A stretch of 58,261 nt of DNA, taken from Staphylococcus simulans. Its GTDB lineage: Bacteria > Bacillota > Bacilli > Staphylococcales > Staphylococcaceae. Each line of letters starts with the position of its first letter. Positions within the stretch are counted from its first letter, which is position 1. Shown piece after piece: positions 1-9,707 of the stretch. Where the stretch lies: NCBI RefSeq assembly GCF_003043455.1, contig NZ_PZGG01000010.1:1-58261 (forward strand). The letters run 5' to 3'. The translations under genes and the position numbers were made by a program. Below the pieces are notes generated by a model. That model saw nothing but the letters and a program-made list of their open reading frames with translations, was not told where the DNA came from and searched no databases.

Positions 1-57
1 GGTAATGATTGCGCTTTCAGCATATAAGCGTTAGGATAAGGATGGGAGGTGTACGGA

Positions 58-1173
58 ATGAAAATAGGTATTCCAAAAGAGATAAAAAATAATGAAAACA
101 GAGTAGGTTTATCACCAAGCGGTGTTCATGCTTTAGTTGAAGCAGGGCACACAGTTAAAGTAGAGAGCAGCGCAGGTGAAGGTTCATTCTTTACAGATGA
201 GGATTATAAAGGCGCAGGTGCAACAATTGTTGACGGACCTGGCGAAGCTTGGGATGTGGAAATGGTTATCAAAGTTAAAGAACCAATTGAACCAGAGTAC
301 AAATATTTCAAGAAAGATTTAATCTTATTCACTTATCTACACTTAGCAAACGACGAAACATTAACAAAAGAACTTGTTGATAATGAAGTCGTTGCGATTG
401 CATACGAAACGGTGCAATTACCAGATAGATCATTACCATTACTAACACCAATGAGTGAAGTTGCAGGAAGAATGGCGACACAAATCGGTGCACAATTCTT
501 GCAAAAATTCTATGGTGGTATGGGCGTATTGCTAGGAGGAATTCCTGGTGTACCTAAAGGTAAAGTCACAATTATCGGTGGCGGCCAAGCAGGTACAAAC
601 GCTGCGAAAATCGCTTTAGGCTTAGGTGCCGACGTAACAATCTTAGACGTTAATCCAAAACGTCTACAAGAACTTGATGACTTATTTGGCGGACGTGTGC
701 ATACAGTTATGTCTAACCCGCTAAATATCGAACAAAATGTTACGCAAAGTGATTTAGTTGTCGGAGCGGTATTAATTCCAGGCGCTAAAGCACCAAAACT
801 TGTAACTGAACAAATGGTTAAAGATATGAAAGACGGTGCTGTATTGGTAGATATCGCTATCGACCAAGGTGGTATCTTCGAAACATCTGACCACGTTACA
901 ACGCATGATGATCCAACTTATGTTAAACATGGTGTGGTTCACTATGCAGTAGCAAACATGCCAGGTGCGGTACCACGTACTTCTACAATTGGTTTAAACA
1001 ATGCGACATTACCTTATGCGTTACAAATCGCAAACAAAGGTTATTTACAAGCATTGAAAGATAACCAACCATTATCATTAGGATTGAATGTGTACGACGG
1101 TAAAGTTACAAATGAAGGTGTAGCTAACACGTTTGATCTTCCGTATACACCAGTAGATCAAGCATTAAATTAA
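58..1173 (+). CDS. ald: Alanine dehydrogenase
   Basis: NAD-dependent alanine dehydrogenase, which interconverts L-alanine with pyruvate and ammonia in the cytoplasm and lets the cell use alanine as carbon and nitrogen source. The 371-aa protein has the normal family length (about 370-378). It opens with the typical [17 protein letters not shown] motif, carries the KVKEP segment near residue 74 and the YLHLA histidine near 95 that form the substrate site, and has a Rossmann NAD motif GGGQAG near residue 177. The segment [11 protein letters not shown] near 300 is also diagnostic. ATG at 58 is chosen over an in-frame GTG at 49 because the GTG lies inside the ribosome-binding site GGGAGGTG (44-51). 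A strong terminator follows. The promoter lies outside the window. Confidence 0.96.
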   Translation: MKIGIPKEIKNNENRVGLSPSGVHALVEAGHTVKVESSAGEGSFFTDEDYKGAGATIVDGPGEAWDVEMVIKVKEPIEPEYKYFKKDLILFTYLHLANDETLTKELVDNEVVAIAYETVQLPDRSLPLLTPMSEVAGRMATQIGAQFLQKFYGGMGVLLGGIPGVPKGKVTIIGGGQAGTNAAKIALGLGADVTILDVNPKRLQELDDLFGGRVHTVMSNPLNIEQNVTQSDLVVGAVLIPGAKAPKLVTEQMVKDMKDGAVLVDIAIDQGGIFETSDHVTTHDDPTYVKHGVVHYAVANMPGAVPRTSTIGLNNATLPYALQIANKGYLQALKDNQPLSLGLNVYDGKVTNEGVANTFDLPYTPVDQALN

Positions 1174-1225
1174 TTATTGATTTAATGGGATGTAAGGAGC
1201 GTTTAATGCTCTGAAAACATCAAAA

Positions 1226-1279
1226 TGACGCCATCTCATCGCTGTTTGGGGTATAAACAGCGATGGGGTGGCGTCTTTC
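1226..1279 (+). terminator. Terminator of ald
   Basis: A long GC-containing hairpin (arms GACGCCATC and its near-complement GGTGGCGTC, plus an inner ATCGCTGTTT/AACAGCGAT stem) ends in TCTTTCT, 50 bases after the ald stop codon. Confidence 0.85.
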
Positions 1280-1304
1280 TATACATAAAAGCTTTTTAGC
1301 TCAT

Positions 1305-1336
1305 AAAAAAGGTGAAGCATTAGCGCTCCACCTTAA
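1305..1336 (-). terminator. Terminator of pepQ
   Basis: Read on the reverse strand, the stem AAGGTGGAGC/GCTTCACCTT is followed by a run of T. It lies just beyond the pepQ stop, so the convergent ald and pepQ each have their own terminator. Confidence 0.8.
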
Positions 1337-1354
1337 ATCATATTAACTATATTA

Positions 1355-2410
1355 TTATTTATCATAGTGTGTTAAGACTTCATTGCCGTCTTTTGTTACT
1401 AAGATATCGTCTTCGATACGAACACCAACTTCACCTGGTACATACACACCAGGTTCAACAGTAACCACCATACCTGGCACAAATTTGTTTGTATTGAAAC
1501 CAGCAACATCTTGGTATTCATGTTCTTCTAAGCCTAAACCATGGCCAAGGCGGTGTACGAAGTATTCACCATAACCAGCATCAGCAATAATGCCACGTGC
1601 TTTTCTATCAACGTCACCAATAACTACACCAGGTTTAATCATATCAATTGCAGCTTTTTCAGCTTCTAATACAACATCATAAACTGATTTTGCTTTTTCG
1701 CTTGGATTGCCGAAAGCAACAGTACGTGTCATATCTGAACAATAGTTTTCGTAGATAACGCCTAAGTCGAACAATACATATTCATCTTTTTGAAGTTGGC
1801 GATCTCCAGGAATACCATGTGGTGAAGCAGCGTGATCGCCAAATAAGACCATTGTATCGAAACTCATAGCACTGACACCGTAGTTTGTTTGGATTTCATA
1901 TTCAATATGACGAACAACTTGTTTTTCGGTAACGCCTTCTTTTAAGAAGTCTACACCGATTTCAATACATTTATCAGCAAGTTTTGCAGCTTCTTTAATT
2001 TTATCGATTTCTTCAGGTGTTTTGACATTACGCAAATCTTTGATTGTTTGGTCAATCGGACCGAATGTTTCTACATCGAAACCTTCAATGAGTTCTTTTT
2101 GACGTTTTAATGTTAAATGATCTTCTTCTACTAAGATTTTGTCGAAGTTGTAATCAACAAGTTTAAATGGATCTTCACCATCTGCATTTCCGACAACTCT
2201 ACCAGTGAACGGAGAGGCTTTAACCTCTTCTACTTCTAATTTAGGGACAAATAAAACTTCTTCACCCTCAGCAGTAATTAATAAGGCTAATAAACGTTCG
2301 TGAGGATCGCTTAAGTAGCCAGAAAAGTAGAATACGTTAAGCGGTGTCGTAATCCAAGCAGCCCCTGCATCTTGGTTACGTATTTCATTAACAATTTCTT
2401 CTGTTTTCAA
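1355..2410 (-). CDS. pepQ: Xaa-Pro dipeptidase (M24B metallopeptidase)
   Basis: Cytoplasmic metallopeptidase that removes the N-terminal residue from X-Pro dipeptides, the last step of proline-rich peptide use. The 351-aa protein has an N-terminal creatinase-like domain (about 1-125) and a pita-bread catalytic domain. Metal ligands are visible in [35 protein letters not shown] and RIEDD. The length equals the usual staphylococcal PepQ. The only start that fits is TTG at 2410, about ten bases after GGAGG on the reverse strand; an in-frame stop lies a few codons upstream. It is a single gene between two terminators, divergent from the next gene. Confidence 0.95.
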   Translation of the reverse strand: MKTEEIVNEIRNQDAGAAWITTPLNVFYFSGYLSDPHERLLALLITAEGEEVLFVPKLEVEEVKASPFTGRVVGNADGEDPFKLVDYNFDKILVEEDHLTLKRQKELIEGFDVETFGPIDQTIKDLRNVKTPEEIDKIKEAAKLADKCIEIGVDFLKEGVTEKQVVRHIEYEIQTNYGVSAMSFDTMVLFGDHAASPHGIPGDRQLQKDEYVLFDLGVIYENYCSDMTRTVAFGNPSEKAKSVYDVVLEAEKAAIDMIKPGVVIGDVDRKARGIIADAGYGEYFVHRLGHGLGLEEHEYQDVAGFNTNKFVPGMVVTVEPGVYVPGEVGVRIEDDILVTKDGNEVLTHYDK

Positions 2411-2489
2411 AATTCTTCAACCTCCATTCATATGATTAACTTTATTTTAAGTCAAAGCTGTTCAGAATTCAAAAGCGGGAGGGTGTCAT

Positions 2490-2518
2490 TTAGACTAAAG
2501 TGGGGTAAATGTTATACT
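2490..2518 (+). promoter_or_regulatory. Promoter of the UPF0173 hydrolase gene
   Basis: TTAGAC and TATACT are separated by 17 bases, ending 35 bases before the chosen ATG. This is a good match to a vegetative sigma-A promoter. Confidence 0.65.
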
Positions 2519-2552
2519 AGAGTTAAGAATGAAGCATAAGGGGGCTTTTCAA

Positions 2553-3245
2553 ATGGAATTATCATTTCATGGACAATCAACAATCTATTTTGAAGCAAAC
2601 GGAAAGAAAGTCATCGTAGATCCATTTATAACTGGAAATGAATTATCAGATTTAAATGCAGAAGATTTAGAGGTAGATTATATTATTTTAACGCATGGTC
2701 ACGCAGACCACTTCGGTGATACTGTGAAAATTGCGCAAAAAAATAATGCGACAGTTGTCGGCCTTGCAGAAGTTGCAGATTATTTATCAACTGCACAAGG
2801 TGTAGAAAATGTACACCCTATGAATATCGGAGGTAAATGGGAGTTTGATTTTGGAACAGTCAAATATGTACAAGCGTTCCATAGTTCAAGTATTACTAAT
2901 GAAAACGGAATCCCAGTTTATTTAGGTTCATCAACTGGCTTAATTTTAGAAATTGAAGGTAAGACAGTTTACCATTGCGGTGACACTGGTTTATTCAGTG
3001 ATATGAAATTAATCGCAGACCGTCATCCGGTCGATGTATGCTTTGTACCAATCGGTGACAATTTCACTATGGGTATTGAAGATGCCAGCTACGCGATTAA
3101 CGAATTTATCAAACCGAAAATCACTGTGCCAGTGCATTACAACACATTCCCATATATCGAACAAGATCCTGAGGAATTCAAGAAATTGGTTAAAGAAGGC
3201 GAAGTGCAAATCTTAAAACCAGGTGAATCTGTAGAATTCAAATAA
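2553..3245 (+). CDS. UPF0173 metal-dependent hydrolase (YtkL family)
   Basis: A 230-aa protein of the metallo-beta-lactamase fold, family UPF0173 (Bacillus YtkL, Thermotoga TM1162 type). The metal-binding signature [10 protein letters not shown] sits near residues 52-61, with further ligands expected at the HSSS, HCGDTGL and PVHY segments. The physiological substrate of this family is unknown, so only a hydrolase fold is claimed. ATG at 2553 follows AAGGGGG at a normal distance; an in-frame ATG at 2529 has no ribosome-binding site. Its placement beside pepQ and ytoI is conserved between Bacillus and Staphylococcus. Confidence 0.9.
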   Translation: MELSFHGQSTIYFEANGKKVIVDPFITGNELSDLNAEDLEVDYIILTHGHADHFGDTVKIAQKNNATVVGLAEVADYLSTAQGVENVHPMNIGGKWEFDFGTVKYVQAFHSSSITNENGIPVYLGSSTGLILEIEGKTVYHCGDTGLFSDMKLIADRHPVDVCFVPIGDNFTMGIEDASYAINEFIKPKITVPVHYNTFPYIEQDPEEFKKLVKEGEVQILKPGESVEFK

Positions 3246-3255
3246 CAGTGATAAT

Positions 3256-3292
3256 AAAAATGCTTGTACAACTCAATGTACAAGCATTTTTT
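3256..3292. terminator. Bidirectional terminator between the hydrolase and usp
   Basis: A perfect AAAATGCTTGTAC/GTACAAGCATTTT stem with an 8-base loop has A-run and T-run flanks, so it can serve the convergent genes on both sides. Confidence 0.88.
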
Positions 3293-3294
3293 CA

Positions 3295-3708
3295 TTATTT
3301 TACAATCAATACTGGGATATGAGCACGTTTAGCGACTTTATGGCTGACGCTGCCAAGCACAAATTTCTTTTTCTCTTGTGCTTTACGGTTACTTACTACT
3401 AAAATGTCATAGTCACCGCTATTCGCAAATTTAACAAGTTCTTCTTTTGGATTACCGCGCACAATGATTTCATCGTATTCGATGCCATATTCGTCAAGGA
3501 TATCACGTGTAGGTTGTAATTCTTGACTGCGCGCTTTTGTTAATTCATTTAAATGTGTGCCGCCCTTAATAGATGCTTGTGCATCTTGTTCGGAAATCGC
3601 ATTCAATAAAGTGACAATTGTGCCTTCACCAGACAATTTTCTGATATTTGCTAATGCTTTTTTGTTTTCTAAATCAGTATCAACGCCGAGTAAAATATTT
3701 TTATACAT
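3295..3708 (-). CDS. Universal stress protein (UspA family)
   Basis: A 137-aa single-domain universal stress protein. It begins YKNILLGVDTD (strand beta-1 and the acidic nucleotide-contact residue) and ends with the ATP-binding loop G-N-P...GSVSHKVAKRAHIPVLIVK, where the G2xG9xG(S/T) pattern appears as VRGNPKEE...VLGSVSHKV. This makes it probably an ATP-binding member. The exact role is unknown; family members help survival in stationary phase, oxidative or nutrient stress. The start is the ATG at 3708, preceded by AAGGAGGG on the reverse strand; an in-frame TTG six bases upstream abuts the ribosome-binding site. Three GTTGACA-like words lie upstream on the same strand. Confidence 0.92.
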   Translation of the reverse strand: MYKNILLGVDTDLENKKALANIRKLSGEGTIVTLLNAISEQDAQASIKGGTHLNELTKARSQELQPTRDILDEYGIEYDEIIVRGNPKEELVKFANSGDYDILVVSNRKAQEKKKFVLGSVSHKVAKRAHIPVLIVK

Positions 3709-3931
3709 TCTCAATCCCTCCTTAATACATATTCTAATAAAAATGTGTCAACTTTTCCAATTAAATTTATTGTCAACTTAATAAACGGTGTTTAAATTAC
3801 AAAATGTCAACAATTGAGTTAGGTACTCCACCTATAACATGTTAAAATTCAAGAGAGATTAACTTCGATTTTTAGACTGAATCAAGTTATAATTAATAAG
3901 AAGAGTAAGCAGAGAATGAGGGAAGTAAGTA

Positions 3932-5227
3932 ATGACAAAACATGAACAGATTCTTGCACACATTGAATCACTCGCTGTGGGTCAGAAAATATCTGTCCGT
4001 AAAATAGCAAAAGATTTAGAGGTATCTGAAGGAACAGCTTACCGTGCAATTAAAGATGCTGAACAACTTGGACTTGTCGCAACAATTGACCGAGTCGGCA
4101 CTGTAAGAATAGAAAAGAAAACAAGAGAAGAAATTGAACATTTAACGTTTGGTGAAATTGTTAAAATTATTGATGGTCAGGTACTTGCAGGTCGTAACGG
4201 TCTACATAACACACTGACTAAGTTTGCTATTGGTGCCATGAAATTAGAAAATGTGGTTAAATATCTTACTAAAAATACTTTGTTGATTGTCGGCAATAGA
4301 ACTGATGTGCAATTAGAAGCACTAAGGCATGGCAGTGCTGTGTTGATTACAGGTGGCTTCAATACAACACCTGAAATTAAACGTTATGCAGATCAACACG
4401 ATTTGCCAATTTTATCTTCTAACTATGATTCTTATTTAGTTGCGAACATGATCAACCGTGCGATGTATAATCAGATCATTCGTAAAGAAATCTTAATCGT
4501 TGAAGATATTGTTAAACCTGTCACTGAAGAGACTGTGTTGAAAGAAACAATGAAAGTTGCAGATGTCAAAAGCCGTTCGCAAGAAACAGGCCATTCAAGA
4601 TTCCCAGTTGTCGATGATAATTTTAAATTAATAGGTATAGTGACAAGTAAAGATATTATCGCGAAAGATTCAGAAGAGTATCTTTATAAAGTGATGACAA
4701 AGCCGGTATTAAATGTGCAAGTGTCAACTACAGTTGCGACATGTGCACATATGATGATTTGGGAAGGTATCGAGTTACTGCCAGTCACAACAATCAATAA
4801 GAAATTGCTAGGTGTAGTGTCGCGCGAAGATGTATTGCGCGCAATGCAGTTGTTAGGACGTCAACCGCAAGTCGGTGAAACCATTAACGATCAAGTCGGC
4901 AAGTACATTTCTATTAATAAAGATAAAATTACAGTAGATGTCGCACCTCAGCTGACAAGCCAATATGGGACGTTAAGTAAAGGTGCCTTTGTCGCAATTA
5001 TTGAAGAAACGATTCGTTATAAGATGCGTCAAATCAAAAAACAAGAAGTTATGATTGAAAGCTTAAGCATTATTTACATGAAGACGGTTTCCATTGAAAC
5101 TGAACTTGAAATCAATTATGACATGTTAGATGTAGGTCGTCATTTTGCCAAAATTGAAGTCAGTATGCGCGAAGGACAACAAGACGTAGCTAAAGCACTG
5201 ATTATATGCCAAATGCTAGAAAGCTGA
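3932..5227 (+). CDS. ytoI: YtoI-like HTH/DRTGG/CBS/hotdog protein
   Basis: A 431-aa multidomain protein matching Bacillus YtoI in order and context. Residues 1-65 look like a winged helix-turn-helix ([29 protein letters not shown]). Residues 75-190 are a DRTGG domain (the segment [16 protein letters not shown] is typical). Two CBS domains cover about 195-310 ([20 protein letters not shown], 20 residues, and [17 protein letters not shown]). The C-terminal 110 residues look like a hotdog/MaoC-like domain. CBS pairs usually bind adenine nucleotides, so a nucleotide- or c-di-AMP-sensing regulator is plausible, but no ligand or target is known to me. The gene is followed within 36 bases by nrnA. 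A TATAAT at 3888 with a weak -35 lies upstream. Confidence 0.87.
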   Translation: MTKHEQILAHIESLAVGQKISVRKIAKDLEVSEGTAYRAIKDAEQLGLVATIDRVGTVRIEKKTREEIEHLTFGEIVKIIDGQVLAGRNGLHNTLTKFAIGAMKLENVVKYLTKNTLLIVGNRTDVQLEALRHGSAVLITGGFNTTPEIKRYADQHDLPILSSNYDSYLVANMINRAMYNQIIRKEILIVEDIVKPVTEETVLKETMKVADVKSRSQETGHSRFPVVDDNFKLIGIVTSKDIIAKDSEEYLYKVMTKPVLNVQVSTTVATCAHMMIWEGIELLPVTTINKKLLGVVSREDVLRAMQLLGRQPQVGETINDQVGKYISINKDKITVDVAPQLTSQYGTLSKGAFVAIIEETIRYKMRQIKKQEVMIESLSIIYMKTVSIETELEINYDMLDVGRHFAKIEVSMREGQQDVAKALIICQMLES

Positions 5228-5262
5228 TGTACTGCATCAACAATGAACGAAGGAGTAATGAT

Positions 5263-6201
5263 ATGAATACATTTAATGAAATTATGAACCGAATTGAACA
5301 AGAAGATACAATTATTATCCATCGACATGTTCGGCCAGATCCAGATGCCTATGGTTCTCAATTAGGTTTAAAATCTTATTTACGACTAAAATTTCCAGAT
5401 AAACAGATTTATGCTGTAGGCGAAAGTGAACCTTCTTTAGACTTTATGGGTACATTTGATGCAGTTAGTGATGACACATACAAAGATGCGTTAGTCATCG
5501 TATGTGATACAGCCAATGCACCGCGTATTGATGACCAACGCTATGCAAATGGTAAAAGCTTAATCAAAATCGATCATCATCCAGCACTAGATCAATATGG
5601 AGCGTTAAATTATGTGAACACTGAGGCTTCATCCACAAGTGAAATCATCTTTGATATTATTGCGCATTTTAATGATGCCTCAATAATTAATGCTGAGACA
5701 GCACGTTTACTATATTTAGGTATTGTCGGAGATACTGGACGCTTCTTATTCAGCAATACAACAGTGCATACAATGGAAGTTGCAGCTCAGCTTTTAAAAT
5801 ATCCATTCGACCATACTGCAGAGTTAAATAAAATGGCTGAAAAAGATCCTAAACTGATGCCGTTCCAAGGTTATGTACTTCAAAATTTTGAAATGAATGA
5901 TAATGGCTTTGCGAAAGTTCAAATTACACAAGAGGTATTAAAACAATTTGATATCAAACCGAATGAAGCTTCTCAATTTGTAAATACAATTGCTGATTTA
6001 CGAGGTTTGAAAATTTGGGTCTTTGCAGTAGATGAAGGTGAAGATATTCGTTGTCGTTTGCGTTCTAAAAAAATTGTCATCAATGATGTTGCACAACAAT
6101 TCGGAGGCGGCGGTCATCCGAATGCATCTGGCGTAACTGTATACAGTTGGGATGAATTTGACCGTTTAGCAGAAGCTTTAAATCAAAAATTAATCGACTA
6201 A
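5263..6201 (+). CDS. nrnA: Bifunctional oligoribonuclease / pAp(A) phosphatase NrnA
   Basis: A DHH-DHHA1 phosphoesterase of 312 aa that degrades nanoRNAs and dephosphorylates pAp; family members in Firmicutes also cleave pApA from c-di-AMP turnover. Motif I is [13 protein letters not shown] (near residue 20), motif II is [11 protein letters not shown], motif III is [12 protein letters not shown], and motif IV is GDTGRF. The C-terminal DHHA1 substrate loop is [10 protein letters not shown] near 285. ATG at 5263 follows GAAGGAG; the in-frame ATG at 5206 would overlap the previous gene and lacks a ribosome site. It is probably co-transcribed with the preceding YtoI-like gene. Confidence 0.95.
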   Translation: MNTFNEIMNRIEQEDTIIIHRHVRPDPDAYGSQLGLKSYLRLKFPDKQIYAVGESEPSLDFMGTFDAVSDDTYKDALVIVCDTANAPRIDDQRYANGKSLIKIDHHPALDQYGALNYVNTEASSTSEIIFDIIAHFNDASIINAETARLLYLGIVGDTGRFLFSNTTVHTMEVAAQLLKYPFDHTAELNKMAEKDPKLMPFQGYVLQNFEMNDNGFAKVQITQEVLKQFDIKPNEASQFVNTIADLRGLKIWVFAVDEGEDIRCRLRSKKIVINDVAQQFGGGGHPNASGVTVYSWDEFDRLAEALNQKLID

Positions 6202-6231
6202 GATTATAAATGAAAAGGAGGGACACGAAAC

Positions 6232-9200
6232 ATGAAGGCACATCTGAATATCCATACAGCATATGATTTATTAGAATCAAGCTTACGTATTTCTGACATT
6301 GTTGAAAAAGCGATAAAAGAAGACTACCAAGCTTTGGCTCTGACAGATAGAAACGTCTTGTATGCGGTCCCTCAATTTTATGATGCATGCAGACAAGCAG
6401 GCATCAAACCTATTATCGGTATGACGGTAGATTTAAGTGACGGTTTAACTGAGTTAGAAACAGTTTTATTAGCTAAAAACAACCAAGGATTGAAATCTCT
6501 CTATCAACTTTCTTCAGCAATTAAAATACAAGATAAGCGCACAATTTCTACGGAATGGCTAAAACATTATCAAAATGATTTAGTCATTATTTTTAAGCGT
6601 GTAAAGGCCGAACAAATGAATTTAGCTGAAATGTTTAGTAACCATCCGGACGTTTTTACAGATCATTTGAGCAGTGGGGCTGCAGAGCAATTAGATTTTA
6701 ATCAAGTTTTAATGCAAGAAGCCAAATATCTTGATGAAGAAGATGCTGAAACTGTCAGTGCATTACAAGCGATTAAAAACAATGAAGCCTTAGATTTAGT
6801 TAATACAGGCAGTGAACAACATGCACATTTTTATGGTCAAGCGGATATTGACCGTTTAAGTTTATCTCAAGATATTATCGACAATACGAATGCGCTTGCT
6901 GAGCTATGTAATATTACGATTGAATATCATCAGTCTCTCTTACCGCAATACGAAACACCTGATAATATTCCTTCAAAAGATTATTTATATCAATTGTTAG
7001 ATAACGCAATCAAACGCATGAATTTAGATAATCCGCGCTATCGAGAACGTTTAGACTATGAATTTGATGTCATTACAAAAATGGGGTATGAAGATTACTT
7101 CCTAATCGTTAGTGATTTGATTCATTATGCGAAAACGCAAGATGTGATGGTTGGTCCTGGTCGTGGCTCTTCTGCAGGTTCTTTAATCAGTTACTTATTG
7201 AATATCACAACAATTGATCCGTTAAAATATAATCTGTTATTTGAAAGATTCTTAAACCCAGAACGTGTCACAATGCCAGATATCGACATTGACTTTGAAG
7301 ATACAAAACGTGAACGAGTGATTGAATACGTGCAACAAAAATATGGAGATTACCATGTCTCAGGTATTGTCACTTTCGGACATTTACAAGCGAAGGCAGT
7401 CGCAAGAGATGTAGGTCGTATAATGGGATTTGAAGAAAAAACACTGAGTGAAATTTCTCATTTGATTCCTTCTAAACCAGGTGTAACTTTAAATGAAGCT
7501 TATGAAGCAGAATCGTTTAAAGATTTTGTACACCGCAATCATAGACATGAAATGTGGTTCGAACTCAGTAAGAAATTAGAAGGCTTACCAAGACATACAT
7601 CAACACATGCGGCTGGGATTATCATCAACGAACGTCCATTGTATCAGTATGTACCGTTATTAATGGGAGATACTGGATTATTAACACAGTGGACGATGAC
7701 GGAAGATGAACGTCTTGGTTTATTGAAAATCGACTTTTTAGGTCTTAGAAATTTATCTATAATCCACCAAATCATTAACCAAGTTAAAAAAGATTTGAAT
7801 ATCGATATCGACATAGAAGCCATACCTTTTAATGATGAAAAAGTATTTAAAATGTTGTCATTAGGTGAAACAACAGGTTTATTCCAATTAGAATCAGACG
7901 GTGTGAGAGATGCATTAAGACGTTTACAACCGCAACACTTTGAAGATATAGTCGCAATGACTTCGTTATATCGTCCAGGTCCGATGGAGGAAATACCAAC
8001 TTATATCGCAAGACGTCACGATCCTTCTAAAGTAGCATATCTGCATCCTGATTTAGAGCCGATTTTAAAATCAACATACGGCGTTATTATTTATCAAGAA
8101 CAGATTATGCAGATTGCAAGCAAATTCGCTGGCTTTAGTTATGGAGAAGCGGATATTTTACGTCGAGCAATGAGTAAAAAGAATCGTGCAGTCTTAGAAA
8201 ATGAGCGCCAACACTTTATCGAAGGGGCAAGTCAAAATGGTTATTCAGAGCAACTGAGTAAACAAATCTTTGACTTGATTCTTAAATTCGCTGATTATGG
8301 TTTCCCGCGTGCACATGCGGTGAGTTATTCCAAAGTAGCTTATACAATGGCGTATTTAAAAGTACATTACACAAATTACTTTTACGCCAATATATTAACA
8401 AATGTGATAGGCAGTGAGAAAAAAACTGAGCAGATGATTGCTGAAGCTAAAACCATGAACTTGAAGATTCTGCCACCTGATATCAATGAAAGTCATTGGT
8501 ATTATAAAGCAGCTGAACAAGGCATTTATTTATCATTAGGTACAATTAAAGGTGTCGGTTATCAAAGTGTTAAAGCAATTGTAGATGAGCGTTATCAAAA
8601 TGGACGTTACAAAGACTTCTTTGATTTCACACGCAGGTTATCTGGAAGAGTTAAAACAAGAAAACTATTAGAAGCACTCATTTTAGTAGGGGCATTTGAT
8701 CAATTCGGAGAAACACGTGCTACACTTCTTGGAACGCTAGATGAAGTCTTAGATTCCTCAAGCCAAGTTGAACAGGACGCTTTAATCTTCGACTTTGTTA
8801 CACCGAAGTTAGAGTATCAACAAAAAGAGGAGTTGCCTGACTTAGCTTTAAGTAATTTTGAAAAAGAATACTTAGGATTTTATATTACCAAACATCCAAT
8901 GGAAAAATTGTTTGATTCAAAACAGTTTCTTGGCATTTATAAATTAAATAATGCGAGCAATTATCAACCCGTACTTGTACAAATGGATACTCTTAGACGT
9001 ATTCGTACAAAAAAAGGACAACCTATGGCTTTTGCGACTTTAAACGATGGTGAGCATACATTAGATGGCGTTATTTTCCCTGATACGTTTCAACGTTATG
9101 AAACAGTACTATTAGAAGAAAAACCGTTTATTGTAAAAGGGAAGTTTGAAAACCGTAATCAAAAACATCAACTCATCATTAATGAAGTACAACCATTAGA

Positions 9201-9432
9201 AGCTTATGAAAAAATGATGTTTGAAAAAGCAACGCGTATTGTTTTAAGAAAAATTAACGTTGATGATTTAGAGTTTGATAGAGAAATCTCAGAAACACGT
9301 CAACAGCTTCCAATTTATTACTATGATGAAAAGAACAATCAAATGAGACAAGTTGGAAGGATTGAGCGCGATGTTGAGACGATTGAAAGATTGGTTGAAC
9401 AAATTGCACCTGAAAATATTCGCTTAATGTAA
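6232..9432 (+). CDS. dnaE: DNA polymerase III alpha subunit, DnaE type
   Basis: A C-family replicative polymerase of 1066 aa, the error-prone DnaE that works beside PolC in low-GC Firmicutes, extending RNA primers and serving in mutagenic repair. An N-terminal PHP domain begins HLNIHTAYDLLESS. The palm motif GPGRGSSAGSL is near residue 307 and the catalytic PDIDIDF near 349. The PHP and polymerase core are followed by helix-hairpin-helix and OB-fold regions (VKGKFENRNQKHQLIINEV near 960). There is no internal proofreading exonuclease, as expected for DnaE. The ribosome site AAAGGAGGG precedes the ATG. It starts 30 bases after nrnA. Confidence 0.97.
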   Translation: MKAHLNIHTAYDLLESSLRISDIVEKAIKEDYQALALTDRNVLYAVPQFYDACRQAGIKPIIGMTVDLSDGLTELETVLLAKNNQGLKSLYQLSSAIKIQDKRTISTEWLKHYQNDLVIIFKRVKAEQMNLAEMFSNHPDVFTDHLSSGAAEQLDFNQVLMQEAKYLDEEDAETVSALQAIKNNEALDLVNTGSEQHAHFYGQADIDRLSLSQDIIDNTNALAELCNITIEYHQSLLPQYETPDNIPSKDYLYQLLDNAIKRMNLDNPRYRERLDYEFDVITKMGYEDYFLIVSDLIHYAKTQDVMVGPGRGSSAGSLISYLLNITTIDPLKYNLLFERFLNPERVTMPDIDIDFEDTKRERVIEYVQQKYGDYHVSGIVTFGHLQAKAVARDVGRIMGFEEKTLSEISHLIPSKPGVTLNEAYEAESFKDFVHRNHRHEMWFELSKKLEGLPRHTSTHAAGIIINERPLYQYVPLLMGDTGLLTQWTMTEDERLGLLKIDFLGLRNLSIIHQIINQVKKDLNIDIDIEAIPFNDEKVFKMLSLGETTGLFQLESDGVRDALRRLQPQHFEDIVAMTSLYRPGPMEEIPTYIARRHDPSKVAYLHPDLEPILKSTYGVIIYQEQIMQIASKFAGFSYGEADILRRAMSKKNRAVLENERQHFIEGASQNGYSEQLSKQIFDLILKFADYGFPRAHAVSYSKVAYTMAYLKVHYTNYFYANILTNVIGSEKKTEQMIAEAKTMNLKILPPDINESHWYYKAAEQGIYLSLGTIKGVGYQSVKAIVDERYQNGRYKDFFDFTRRLSGRVKTRKLLEALILVGAFDQFGETRATLLGTLDEVLDSSSQVEQDALIFDFVTPKLEYQQKEELPDLALSNFEKEYLGFYITKHPMEKLFDSKQFLGIYKLNNASNYQPVLVQMDTLRRIRTKKGQPMAFATLNDGEHTLDGVIFPDTFQRYETVLLEEKPFIVKGKFENRNQKHQLIINEVQPLEAYEKMMFEKATRIVLRKINVDDLEFDREISETRQQLPIYYYDEKNNQMRQVGRIERDVETIERLVEQIAPENIRLM

Positions 9433-9435
9433 TTT

Positions 9436-9480
9436 TAAGTCTGTGACAATGGTTCACATTCGTTACAGACTTTTAAAATT
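9436..9480 (+). terminator. Probable terminator of dnaE
   Basis: AAGTCTGT and ACAGACTT arms enclose a loop of about 20 bases and lead into TTTTAAAATTTTT. The stem is short and the loop large, so termination may be partial. Confidence 0.55.
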
Positions 9481-9553
9481 TTTAGCGTTTCATTGACAAA
9501 ATTAAGGAAATTAATAATTTGACCCATGAGAATCAGTGCAATAATGACATCTG

Positions 9554-9562
9554 TGTTATAAT
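9554..9562 (+). promoter_or_regulatory. Extended -10 promoter of ytsJ-accDA
   Basis: TGTTATAAT is a perfect extended -10 element with no clear -35. It gives a leader of about 140 bases before the malic enzyme TTG start. A TAGTACTAA word lies just after it (see findings). Confidence 0.55.
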
Positions 9563-9707
9563 CAGTACATAAAATTCAGAGTAGTACTAATATCGAAAGT
9601 TTAATTGTAAATTTTCGGTAAAATAATGAAACAACTAAGTGATTTATTGAACATAAAACGAGTGAATTTATTTCGATATAACGAAACAAAACAAAGGAGC
9701 GATTGGT

